From contig CAYYIS010000038.1 of assembly GCA_964470965.1 (NCBI GenBank), forward strand, positions 1-47,340: a stretch of 47,340 nucleotides of DNA, in the 5' to 3' direction. This document shows positions 34,901 to 41,865 of the stretch, one piece after another. The notes beneath the pieces are model-generated. The model saw only the letters and a program-made list of their open reading frames with translations, did no database searches and was not told where the DNA came from. The DNA comes from CAYYIS01 sp964470965. GTDB lineage: Bacteria; JAAXHH01; JABIQT01. Position numbers and translations under genes: made by a program. How positions within the stretch are numbered: the first letter of the stretch is position 1; the number at the start of each line of letters is the position of its first letter.

Positions 34901-36325
34901 ATGGCTCGCAAGAAAGCCGCACCTAAGAAGGGCGACAAAAAACTGCCGAACATCGTACTCCTTGGGGTAGATTCTCTGCTTGCGGATCACATGAGCTGTT
35001 ACGGTTACAGTCGTCATACAACGCCTCATATCGACCGTTTTGCAGAAAGCGGAACTCTGTTCGAACGAACCTACAGCGCACATATTCCGACGACCAGCGC
35101 CTATGCGTCCATGCTCACGGGAAAAGACTGTTTCGGTACACAGGTGGTTGCGCTGCGTCATAAAGGTGGTCTGAGGACGGACATCAAGACTTTGCCTGAG
35201 ATCCTGAAGGGCCAGGGCTACAACACCACTTGCGTAGGATTCAGCGGTAATCCATCCTCCCGGGGGTTCGATACCTATCTTGACTATCCGGCCTGGGGAA
35301 GCTGGAACGAGGGGCGCAGCCCGAAAGCTCAGAACCTGAACGAGGTGGGTATACCTGAACTGGACCGGTTGGCAAAGAGGAAGGATCCGTTCTTCCTTTT
35401 CCTCCGTCACATGGATCCGCATGCCCCCTACCTGCCACCGGCACCTTACGAACGCATGTTCTATCACGGCAACGAATGCGATCCGAAGATCAATTCGATG
35501 AAGCCGGTGATGGACTTCAAGCCATTCCGTGATTTTTTCGCCAGCTGGATGCCTCCCGGTATCAGGGACAAAGATTATGTTATCGCTCAGTACGACGGGG
35601 CCGTTGCGTACATGGATGCGTGCATCCAATCGATCTTCAACGCACTGGAAGCCCAAGGCATTATGGACGATACCATCGTGATCCTGAACGGCGACCATGG
35701 CGAAACGCTCTACGACCATGAGTGCTGGTTCGATCATCACGGCATGTATGATGTAACGCTGCATGTTCCACTGATCATCCGCTATCCCGGTGCCGTCCCG
35801 GCCGGAAAACGGGTATCCGGATACAACCAGCACAAGGACTTGGTGCCCACCATCCTGGACCTGGCCGGGATTTCAAAAGGAAGAAATAAATTCGAGGGTC
35901 AGTCTTTGATGCCGATGGTCCGGGGCGAATTGGCATCTCATGAAAGCGAGTTCTACATCACGGAATGCACCTGGATGCGCAAACACGGCTGGCGTACTCC
36001 GGAGTGGAAGCTTATCCTCGCCCTGGAACCCGATTTTCATTTCAAACCGCCCGTAGAACTATACAACTTGGTCACTGATCCGGATGAGAATGATAATCTG
36101 GCTGAAACGCATCCGGACATCGTTAGGACCCTTAAAAAACGCATGAACGACTGGATCAAGAAGCGGGTTAAGGAAACGGGAAAACGGAATCCAATACTTG
36201 CGCAGGGCGACTGGCATGGTCACGATGGTGTCGGTCCCTTTAAGACATCACAGCAAGCCTACGACACAATGCACATCGGTGATCCTAAAGCCGCGGCCCG
36301 TTTACAGGCTGAGAGTAGAGACTAA
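34901..36325 (+). CDS. Sulfatase/alkaline-phosphatase-superfamily enzyme with Thr in place of the formylglycine Cys
   Basis: This 474-residue protein has the type I sulfatase fold: D24 (LLGVDSLL) near the start, NGDHGETLYDHE for the second metal pair and a C-terminal alpha/beta part. At the nucleophile site the usual CxPSR is replaced by T64-T-S-A-Y68 before SMLTG. There is therefore no cysteine or serine to convert to formylglycine. A threonine nucleophile occurs in phosphoethanolamine and phosphoglycerol transferases of the same superfamily, so a phosphodiesterase or transferase is possible. No signal peptide is seen; the N-terminus is lysine-rich (MARKKAAPKKGDKK). AAGGAAG is 8 nt before ATG 34901. 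The Gfo/Idh gene follows 20 bp later. Confidence 0.85.
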   Translation: MARKKAAPKKGDKKLPNIVLLGVDSLLADHMSCYGYSRHTTPHIDRFAESGTLFERTYSAHIPTTSAYASMLTGKDCFGTQVVALRHKGGLRTDIKTLPEILKGQGYNTTCVGFSGNPSSRGFDTYLDYPAWGSWNEGRSPKAQNLNEVGIPELDRLAKRKDPFFLFLRHMDPHAPYLPPAPYERMFYHGNECDPKINSMKPVMDFKPFRDFFASWMPPGIRDKDYVIAQYDGAVAYMDACIQSIFNALEAQGIMDDTIVILNGDHGETLYDHECWFDHHGMYDVTLHVPLIIRYPGAVPAGKRVSGYNQHKDLVPTILDLAGISKGRNKFEGQSLMPMVRGELASHESEFYITECTWMRKHGWRTPEWKLILALEPDFHFKPPVELYNLVTDPDENDNLAETHPDIVRTLKKRMNDWIKKRVKETGKRNPILAQGDWHGHDGVGPFKTSQQAYDTMHIGDPKAAARLQAESRD

Positions 36326-36345
36326 CAACAAGGAGAAAAACTATC

Positions 36346-37341
36346 ATGGGATTGAATGTAGCGGTTGTCGGTCTGGGCGGCATCGGTAACAACCATGCCC
36401 GTATCTACAACGAACATCCGGATTGCGAAATCGTAGCGGTAGTCGATGCCATCGAGGAAAAGGCGAGACAGGCTGCGGAAACGTACGGAGCGCAGGCCTT
36501 TGCGACCGTTGAGGATATGGCCTCAAGCGGAATCCATGTGGACCTGTCGAGTATGTGCACCGCCGGTAAAGAAAACGGTGGAGACCACTATAAACCGACG
36601 ATGGCGCTTCTGCGAGCCGGAATCCCGGTACTTGGAGAGAAACCCATATCCAACGAGATCTCCAAAGCACGTGAAATGGTGGCCCTAGCCAAAGAGAAAA
36701 ATCTCCGGTATGCCATAAACCTGAATCATCGTTTCACACCGGCTGCTCTGCGCGCCAAAGAGTGGGTGGACAACGGTAGGCTGGGCGAGCTGAACATCGT
36801 CAATATGACCATGTGGATCAATAATCCCAACGAGTCGTCGCCCCACTTCCACATGCGCGCGCTACACCCTCATTCCATTGATGTGATGCGCTATTTCTGC
36901 GGGGATGTCAAAAAGGTTCAGGCGTTCTTCAAGAAAGGCAAAGGACGGCAAATCTGGTCCAACGTCCAGGTCAACATGCAATTCGAAAGTGGTGCTGTGG
37001 GCCATCTAACCGGAAGCTATGACGCCGGAGGCAGCTATGGCCTCGAGACCTGTGAAGTAGTGGGATCCGATGCGCGTTTCGTAATTCGCGAGGCCTGCCA
37101 GGGCCTGGAATTCTATCCCCGGTTTTCGATGGAAGTGGAGCGGTATGATTACCTGGGTGGCATGATGGCATTTGGAGAGACATTCAAAAGCCGCATCACG
37201 AGGTGGATCGAGCAGAACCTGGAGCAGGCCGCACCGGAGGACATAGACGCCAAAGCCGAGGACGCCCTCAAAGCCCAACTCATTATCGAAGCGGCGATCG
37301 AGTCCTGGGAAAATGATTCTGTAATTACCGTACAGTATTGA
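36346..37341 (+). CDS. Gfo/Idh/MocA family oxidoreductase
   Basis: This 331-residue protein has an N-terminal Rossmann fold (VAVVGLGGIGNNHARI), the EKP motif at 98-100 (GEKPIS) with the catalytic lysine, and HPHSIDVMRYFCG in the substrate domain. The family oxidises or reduces sugars, inositols or glycosides with NAD(P). GGAG lies about 10 nt before ATG 36346. It is followed by a sugar epimerase-like TIM barrel 20 bp downstream, a frequent pair in sugar or inositol catabolism. Confidence 0.94.
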   Translation: MGLNVAVVGLGGIGNNHARIYNEHPDCEIVAVVDAIEEKARQAAETYGAQAFATVEDMASSGIHVDLSSMCTAGKENGGDHYKPTMALLRAGIPVLGEKPISNEISKAREMVALAKEKNLRYAINLNHRFTPAALRAKEWVDNGRLGELNIVNMTMWINNPNESSPHFHMRALHPHSIDVMRYFCGDVKKVQAFFKKGKGRQIWSNVQVNMQFESGAVGHLTGSYDAGGSYGLETCEVVGSDARFVIREACQGLEFYPRFSMEVERYDYLGGMMAFGETFKSRITRWIEQNLEQAAPEDIDAKAEDALKAQLIIEAAIESWENDSVITVQY

Positions 37342-37361
37342 ACAATATACAAGGAGATACA

Positions 37362-38159
37362 ATGAAATTAGGAGCCAACAGCGTATTGTTCGGCGGTTAC
37401 GACATGGAGACCTCTTTCAAGTGCATAGCTATGGCGGGATATGACGGCATAGAGATATCGGCCATCGGCGGTATGAGCGAGCATCTTGTCCTCGACCGAT
37501 GGCGGGAGGTAGCGCCTGAAATAAAGCGCCTTTCCACCGAGTACGACCTCGAATTACTCGCCATGGAGCAACCTTCCCGCGACGCCGACAAGATGGAAGC
37601 GGCCTTTCAAGCCGGTGTTGAAATCGGCATCCCGATCATAAACTGCGGCCCCGGGGGGCAGTCGGACGATGAGGACAGCCTTATGGAGACCATAGATTCA
37701 CTGGGTAGCCTCGCCGACAAAGCCGAGTCATACGGCGTAATCCTTTGCGTGAAAGCGCACGTGGGCTCGAGTATCTACAATACGCCGACGACCCTTCGCG
37801 CCATGGAGGCCATTTCTTCTCCGGCATTCGGCATCGACATGGACCCTTCCCATATCCATAGGGCCGACGAAAATCCGGTGGAAGCCATCGCCGCCGTCAT
37901 CTCCCGTGTCAAACATGTACATATACGGGACTGCAAGGGAAAACAACACGGCCCGGGGGCTCCGGAAGATCAAGCCAACGGAAGGGGCGATATCGACCTG
38001 GTGGGCTACATAAGAGTCCTCCAAGAAAACGGCTACGACGGCCCCCTCAATCTCGAGGTCATCGGCGCAAAGGAATACAGCCTCGAACAATGCTGTACCA
38101 TCGCCGCGGAGACAAAGGGGCATATGCAGGCGTGTCTACAGGCCTGCGGGGCACGGTAA
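37362..38159 (+). CDS. Sugar phosphate isomerase/epimerase family TIM barrel protein
   Basis: This 265-residue protein of the AP-endonuclease-2/xylose isomerase-like fold has metal-site segments typical of the family: GIDMDPSHIHR, VKHVHIRDCKG and LNLEVIG near the end. Members isomerise or epimerise keto-sugars or inosose. ATG 37362 with AAGGAG 7 nt upstream is the start. The frame extends to a TTG at 37338 inside the preceding gene's end, which is less likely. It is coupled with the Gfo/Idh/MocA gene. Confidence 0.9.
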   Translation: MKLGANSVLFGGYDMETSFKCIAMAGYDGIEISAIGGMSEHLVLDRWREVAPEIKRLSTEYDLELLAMEQPSRDADKMEAAFQAGVEIGIPIINCGPGGQSDDEDSLMETIDSLGSLADKAESYGVILCVKAHVGSSIYNTPTTLRAMEAISSPAFGIDMDPSHIHRADENPVEAIAAVISRVKHVHIRDCKGKQHGPGAPEDQANGRGDIDLVGYIRVLQENGYDGPLNLEVIGAKEYSLEQCCTIAAETKGHMQACLQACGAR

Positions 38160-38274
38160 AGAGGCAGCATTCATCAACCGCGACATGAGACACCGGTTTG
38201 TAAAGTTACCCATGCAATAGACCGTAGATACAATGTTTAGACCGTTTTGGTTAGGGATAAGATCCTGGAACATT

Positions 38275-38293
38275 TGTAAAGGACTGCTTTACA
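38275..38293 (+). repeat. 7-bp hairpin upstream of the creatininase gene
   Basis: TGTAAAG and CTTTACA flank GACTG, with ATCCTG/CAGGAT partly extending the symmetry. TTTGTAAAG also occurs as a direct repeat at 38197-38205. This lies in the 174-bp space before the creatininase gene and could end the preceding transcript or be a regulatory site. No T-run follows. Confidence 0.35.
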
Positions 38294-38333
38294 GGATGTC
38301 CCGTCATTCCAACCATATTCCCAGGGAGTCTGG

Positions 38334-39059
38334 ATGCACCTCAAACTCATGCGCCCACACCAGCTCCACGAAGCCGTCGAACGCGGTGATCCTTTGCTGG
38401 TTCCTGCCGGATGTATCGAAACGCATGGACCGCATATGGCCATCGGGCACGACACGATAATCGTCGAGGAAATATGTGAGCGGGTGGCAAAGCGGATATC
38501 CGCGGTTATCGCTCCGCCGTTCGACTTTGGCAACACCGGTTATGCACTGGGCGGTCCCGAAGACGGGACTATCGATCCGGATTATGAGGGATTCGGACGC
38601 TTTGTGAAGTCGATTCTTCGAAATTTCCTGGAGATGGGCTTCAAGCGGATCTTTGTGCCCATTATGCATCAGGGGATGGAGGCGCCCCTCGCGCTCACAT
38701 TCAAACGGGCGGCCGCGGAATTGTCTTTCGAGATGGTGCTGGAGGCGGGACACCCCAGAGGCTGGTGGGCCGACACCGACCTTTCCAAAAAAGCCCAGCA
38801 GTTCGGACGGATACAGGTTCTTCCAATGATTTTGCCGGAATCTTCACCCCCCGCCGGTGGTGACCACGCAGGATACAATGAAACTTCATTCCTCCTGGCC
38901 ACCCGTCCGGAACTTGTAGACCAGAGCAAACTCAATGATAACGCCCCATGGTATTGCCGGCAGGGCGAAGAGAAAAACAGCTGGAATGCTAACGCCGGGC
39001 ATGGTAAGCGGATGGTAGAGGCTGTTGTCGATGCCTGGGTTGAATTGCTGAGAGATTAA
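38334..39059 (+). CDS. Creatininase family protein
   Basis: This 241-residue protein shows the creatininase metal motif E29-x-H31 with D40 (PAGCIETHGPHMAIGHD) and the later HAGYNETS with its glutamate. Family members are cyclic-amide hydrolases (creatinine amidohydrolase) or act on formamide-type intermediates such as FAPy. With no creatinase nearby, a cyclic amide other than creatinine is likely. GGGAG is about 6 nt before ATG 38334. A VOC gene follows 41 bp later. Confidence 0.92.
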   Translation: MHLKLMRPHQLHEAVERGDPLLVPAGCIETHGPHMAIGHDTIIVEEICERVAKRISAVIAPPFDFGNTGYALGGPEDGTIDPDYEGFGRFVKSILRNFLEMGFKRIFVPIMHQGMEAPLALTFKRAAAELSFEMVLEAGHPRGWWADTDLSKKAQQFGRIQVLPMILPESSPPAGGDHAGYNETSFLLATRPELVDQSKLNDNAPWYCRQGEEKNSWNANAGHGKRMVEAVVDAWVELLRD

Positions 39060-39100
39060 AGGTGATTGACGGATTTTCTGCCAAAAAACGGAGGTGACAC

Positions 39101-39505
39101 ATGGCACTCCTTCGCCACCTCGCACTACGGTGTCGAAATGTAGAAACTTCGCGTTCATTCTACGAAGATATCCTCGGATTTAAGTTTGTGGGGTACCGAG
39201 GGAGCGGCACGTCGGTCGATCTGAGCGACGGCACCTCGAATATCACCCTGTTGCCTCATGAAGGAGAGCGACCAGTGCTGAAAGAAGGGGAGGAATACAT
39301 CCATTTCGGCATCATCGTGGATGACCTGGAAGGCGTATGGAAACGCCTCAAAGGATGGGGCAGCAATGCGGAAAAAACCGTTAAAGGCCGTACCGGCCTG
39401 GATAGGGAAGTGATACCCGAAATCGCATTCAAGACGCTCGATCCCGACGGCAATGTGATCGATGTATCGTGTGACAGGGAGGAATGGCGCGGCACCAGCG
39501 TGTAA
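39101..39505 (+). CDS. VOC (glyoxalase/bleomycin resistance) family protein
   Basis: This 134-residue protein is a two-module VOC fold. The first module has HLALRCRNVETSRSFYEDIL and the second HFGIIVDDLEGVWKRL with a C-terminal LDPDGNVIDVS strand. H6, H73 and a C-terminal acidic residue could bind metal. Family members are lyases, epimerases, dioxygenases or binding proteins. GGAGGTG precedes ATG 39101. Its TAA touches the TAA of the convergent permease gene, with no base between them. Confidence 0.9.
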   Translation: MALLRHLALRCRNVETSRSFYEDILGFKFVGYRGSGTSVDLSDGTSNITLLPHEGERPVLKEGEEYIHFGIIVDDLEGVWKRLKGWGSNAEKTVKGRTGLDREVIPEIAFKTLDPDGNVIDVSCDREEWRGTSV

Positions 39506-40909
39506 TTAATCCACCTCGCCGCTTTTCCGCCAGAAAGCATATACCGGCACCCCCAGCAAGATCAATCCCAGTCCTGCAAGGGACTGCGCCGGTGCTTCCC
39601 ACAGGCTGTTGACCAGAATTCCTGTAGACGCCAGGATAAAAAAGATTGGTATGAATGGAAATCCCCACGTTTTATAAGGCCTTGCCAGGTCCGGTCTTTT
39701 TTTCCTTAGAGTAAACATAGCGGTGGCGCCGGCTATCCAGAGGATCAGGTTGGCGAAAGTTACGAAGATGATAAGATCTTCGAACGTGCCGCTCAAGGCC
39801 AGGACGATGGCCCAGACTGCCTGCATTATGATGGCGGGACCGGGGGTGTGGTACCTGGGATGCACGATCGCCGCGCTGCGGAAAAAGAGATGGTCTCTCG
39901 CCATAGCGTAGTATACGCGAGGGCCGACCAGTATCGTTCCGTTTGCGGAACCTAAGATTGAGATCACAACCGCTCCGGCCAGCAAAGAGGCACCGATCTC
40001 TCCGAACAGGATGTTACTGGTCACCTCTCCTATTCGCACTACTCCTGCCATAGCATCGATAGGCATGGCACGCAGGTAGACAAAATTCATGACCATGTAC
40101 AGCAAAGTCATGGTGCCAGTTCCGATCATCAGCGCCATTGGGATATTACGGGACGGATTTTTTATTTCACCCGCGATAAAGCTCACTTCCTCCCATCCGG
40201 CGGTAGCCCACATCACCGCGATCAGGGAAATACCGAAACCCACCATCAGGCGACTGAAGTCAAAGTCCGAAGGATTTATAGACCAATCGATCGGCTCCCC
40301 CGGTCCAGCCGCCAGGCCCAGAACGATAAATATGAGTATTGCACCCACCTTGATGATGGTCGAGACGTTCTGAATGATCTTACCGAACGCAACCCCGATA
40401 TAATTAAAACCGGAAAGGACGATGATAAGAACCACTGCCACAAGCTGTCCCATGGAGAGCGTATAGTGGTACGCCCAGCCCAGGACGTTTATGTCCTTCT
40501 CAAGTAGGATGTTTCCAGTACCGAGTACCGGAAAGAAGTAGCCGAAATATTCTGCGAATGCCACACCCAGCCCGGCAATGATTCCCGTCAGGTAGGCGAT
40601 AAACGAAATCCATCCGAACAGGTACCCCGCAAACCGTCCGTACGCTTCCCGCAGATAAACATACTGACCGCCTGCTTCAGGGATGGAAGCGCCAAGTTCG
40701 GCATAGGTGAGTGCCCCTGTCAATGCATGGAGACCACCGATCAGCCATGCCACCATAATAAGGGAGGCGGAGGGAATGTCCCGGGCCATGATGCCGGTTG
40801 TCAGAAAGATCCCGGAGCCGATCACGATGCCGGTAATGACCATCGTTGTGTCAAATAGTCCCAACTGGCGGATCAGGCCGACACTGTTTTTTTCCATATT
40901 CTGTTGCAT
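39506..40909 (-). CDS. APC family amino acid permease
   Basis: This protein of about 467 residues has about 12 hydrophobic segments and the APC hallmark in TM1 (VITGIVIGSGIFLTTG). PEAGGQYVYLREAYG between TM2 and TM3 and VSFIAGEIKNPSRNIP in the middle are further family marks. It would import or exchange amino acids across the inner membrane. ATG 40909 is preferred; the frame continues to TTG 40954, which lies inside a palindrome. A TTGACA (40945-40940) upstream on the minus strand could be a -35 box, but I see no good -10. It may supply the neighbouring peptidases and deacylases with substrate or export their products (inference). Confidence 0.93.
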   Translation of the reverse strand: MQQNMEKNSVGLIRQLGLFDTTMVITGIVIGSGIFLTTGIMARDIPSASLIMVAWLIGGLHALTGALTYAELGASIPEAGGQYVYLREAYGRFAGYLFGWISFIAYLTGIIAGLGVAFAEYFGYFFPVLGTGNILLEKDINVLGWAYHYTLSMGQLVAVVLIIVLSGFNYIGVAFGKIIQNVSTIIKVGAILIFIVLGLAAGPGEPIDWSINPSDFDFSRLMVGFGISLIAVMWATAGWEEVSFIAGEIKNPSRNIPMALMIGTGTMTLLYMVMNFVYLRAMPIDAMAGVVRIGEVTSNILFGEIGASLLAGAVVISILGSANGTILVGPRVYYAMARDHLFFRSAAIVHPRYHTPGPAIIMQAVWAIVLALSGTFEDLIIFVTFANLILWIAGATAMFTLRKKRPDLARPYKTWGFPFIPIFFILASTGILVNSLWEAPAQSLAGLGLILLGVPVYAFWRKSGEVD

Positions 40910-40950
40910 GTATCCATAACTATTGGATGGAATAGCTGCTGTCAACAGAA

Positions 40951-40978
40951 ACAACTTGATTCGAATGCATCAAGTTGT
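40951..40978. promoter_or_regulatory. 10+10 bp perfect palindrome between divergent permease and oxygenase genes
   Basis: ACAACTTGAT (40951-40960) and ATCAAGTTGT (40969-40978) are perfect inverted copies around an 8-bp spacer. The centre lies about 56 bp from the permease ATG and 79 bp from the oxygenase ATG. This is the form and place of a dimeric regulator site acting on both genes. No regulator gene is adjacent. Confidence 0.6.
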
Positions 40979-41042
40979 GTAGATTCCGTATTTGTCCAGC
41001 ATAGCGAGCACAATTTCCCTCCCGGAAAAACGGGCCATTAAG

Positions 41043-41861
41043 ATGCGATTTCAAGATAGAACACTCTGTACGGAAGACATCGTCAACCTCACCGATTACC
41101 CGATAAACACGCCGGGGTCCTCCGAATACCGTGGCCTGATCCATACCTGCCGCCAACGTATTCAAAAGACCGGAGTCTGCATCCTCCCGGAATTCATAAC
41201 GCAGGATGCTCTTCGGATGATGGTCTCCCAGACTGATCGCATAGTCGGCGATGCTTACACCTGCCTCGACGAACACAACGCCTACCTGTCAAAAGATGAC
41301 CCGGATTTTCCGGAAGATCATCCCAGGCGGAAAAAACAGCGTACCGCACTCGATGTGCTGGGATATGATCTGATGGGGCCCGAAGATGGGTTGCATGTGC
41401 TGTACACCTGGGATGCGCTCGTAGCGTTTATCGCAGATGTACTGTCGAAGGATGTGCTCTATCGCATGGCGGATCCGCTCGCCGCGGTAACCGTCAACGT
41501 GATGCATGAGGGACAGCACCAGGGGTGGCATTTCGATGAGGCGGAAATTACGACTTCGATCATGCTCCAGGAACCGGAAGCGGGGGGGCAGTTTGAGTAC
41601 GTACCGCATTTACGGGATAAGAACCACGCCCGTTACGACGCAGTGGACAAGGTGCTGAACGGCACGCATCCTGGAATCCGGACACTGAACATAATTCCCG
41701 GCACCATGGTCATCTTTGCCGGACATTATGCTATGCACCGGGTGACGACGGTAGTCGGCGGCAAAACACGATATATGGCGATATTGTGCTTTAAAGATCG
41801 GCCGGGGGTACGCAACAGCCAGGAGGTCCAGATGCTGTTCTACGGTAAAACCGCGGAGTGA
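41043..41861 (+). CDS. Fe(II)/2-oxoglutarate-dependent oxygenase
   Basis: This 272-residue protein has H163-x-D165 (GWHFDEAEITTSIMLQ), the distal histidine H232 (HYAMHRVTTV) and an arginine shortly after (TRYMAIL) for 2-oxoglutarate. GGQFEYVP between them is typical of a subgroup that includes ArpA-like proteins and the amino-acid halogenases. The aspartate ligand is retained here, so hydroxylation rather than halogenation is expected. The frame extends to TTG 40992, but ATG 41043 is preferred; neither has a strong Shine-Dalgarno. It diverges from the amino acid permease, which makes an amino acid substrate plausible (inference). Confidence 0.85.
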   Translation: MRFQDRTLCTEDIVNLTDYPINTPGSSEYRGLIHTCRQRIQKTGVCILPEFITQDALRMMVSQTDRIVGDAYTCLDEHNAYLSKDDPDFPEDHPRRKKQRTALDVLGYDLMGPEDGLHVLYTWDALVAFIADVLSKDVLYRMADPLAAVTVNVMHEGQHQGWHFDEAEITTSIMLQEPEAGGQFEYVPHLRDKNHARYDAVDKVLNGTHPGIRTLNIIPGTMVIFAGHYAMHRVTTVVGGKTRYMAILCFKDRPGVRNSQEVQMLFYGKTAE

Positions 41862-41865
41862 CAGC

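Noticed and set aside
41043..41861. Possible 2-oxoglutarate-dependent halogenase
   Set aside because: The metal motif is H163-F-D165; halogenases of this group lack the aspartate, so hydroxylation is more likely.
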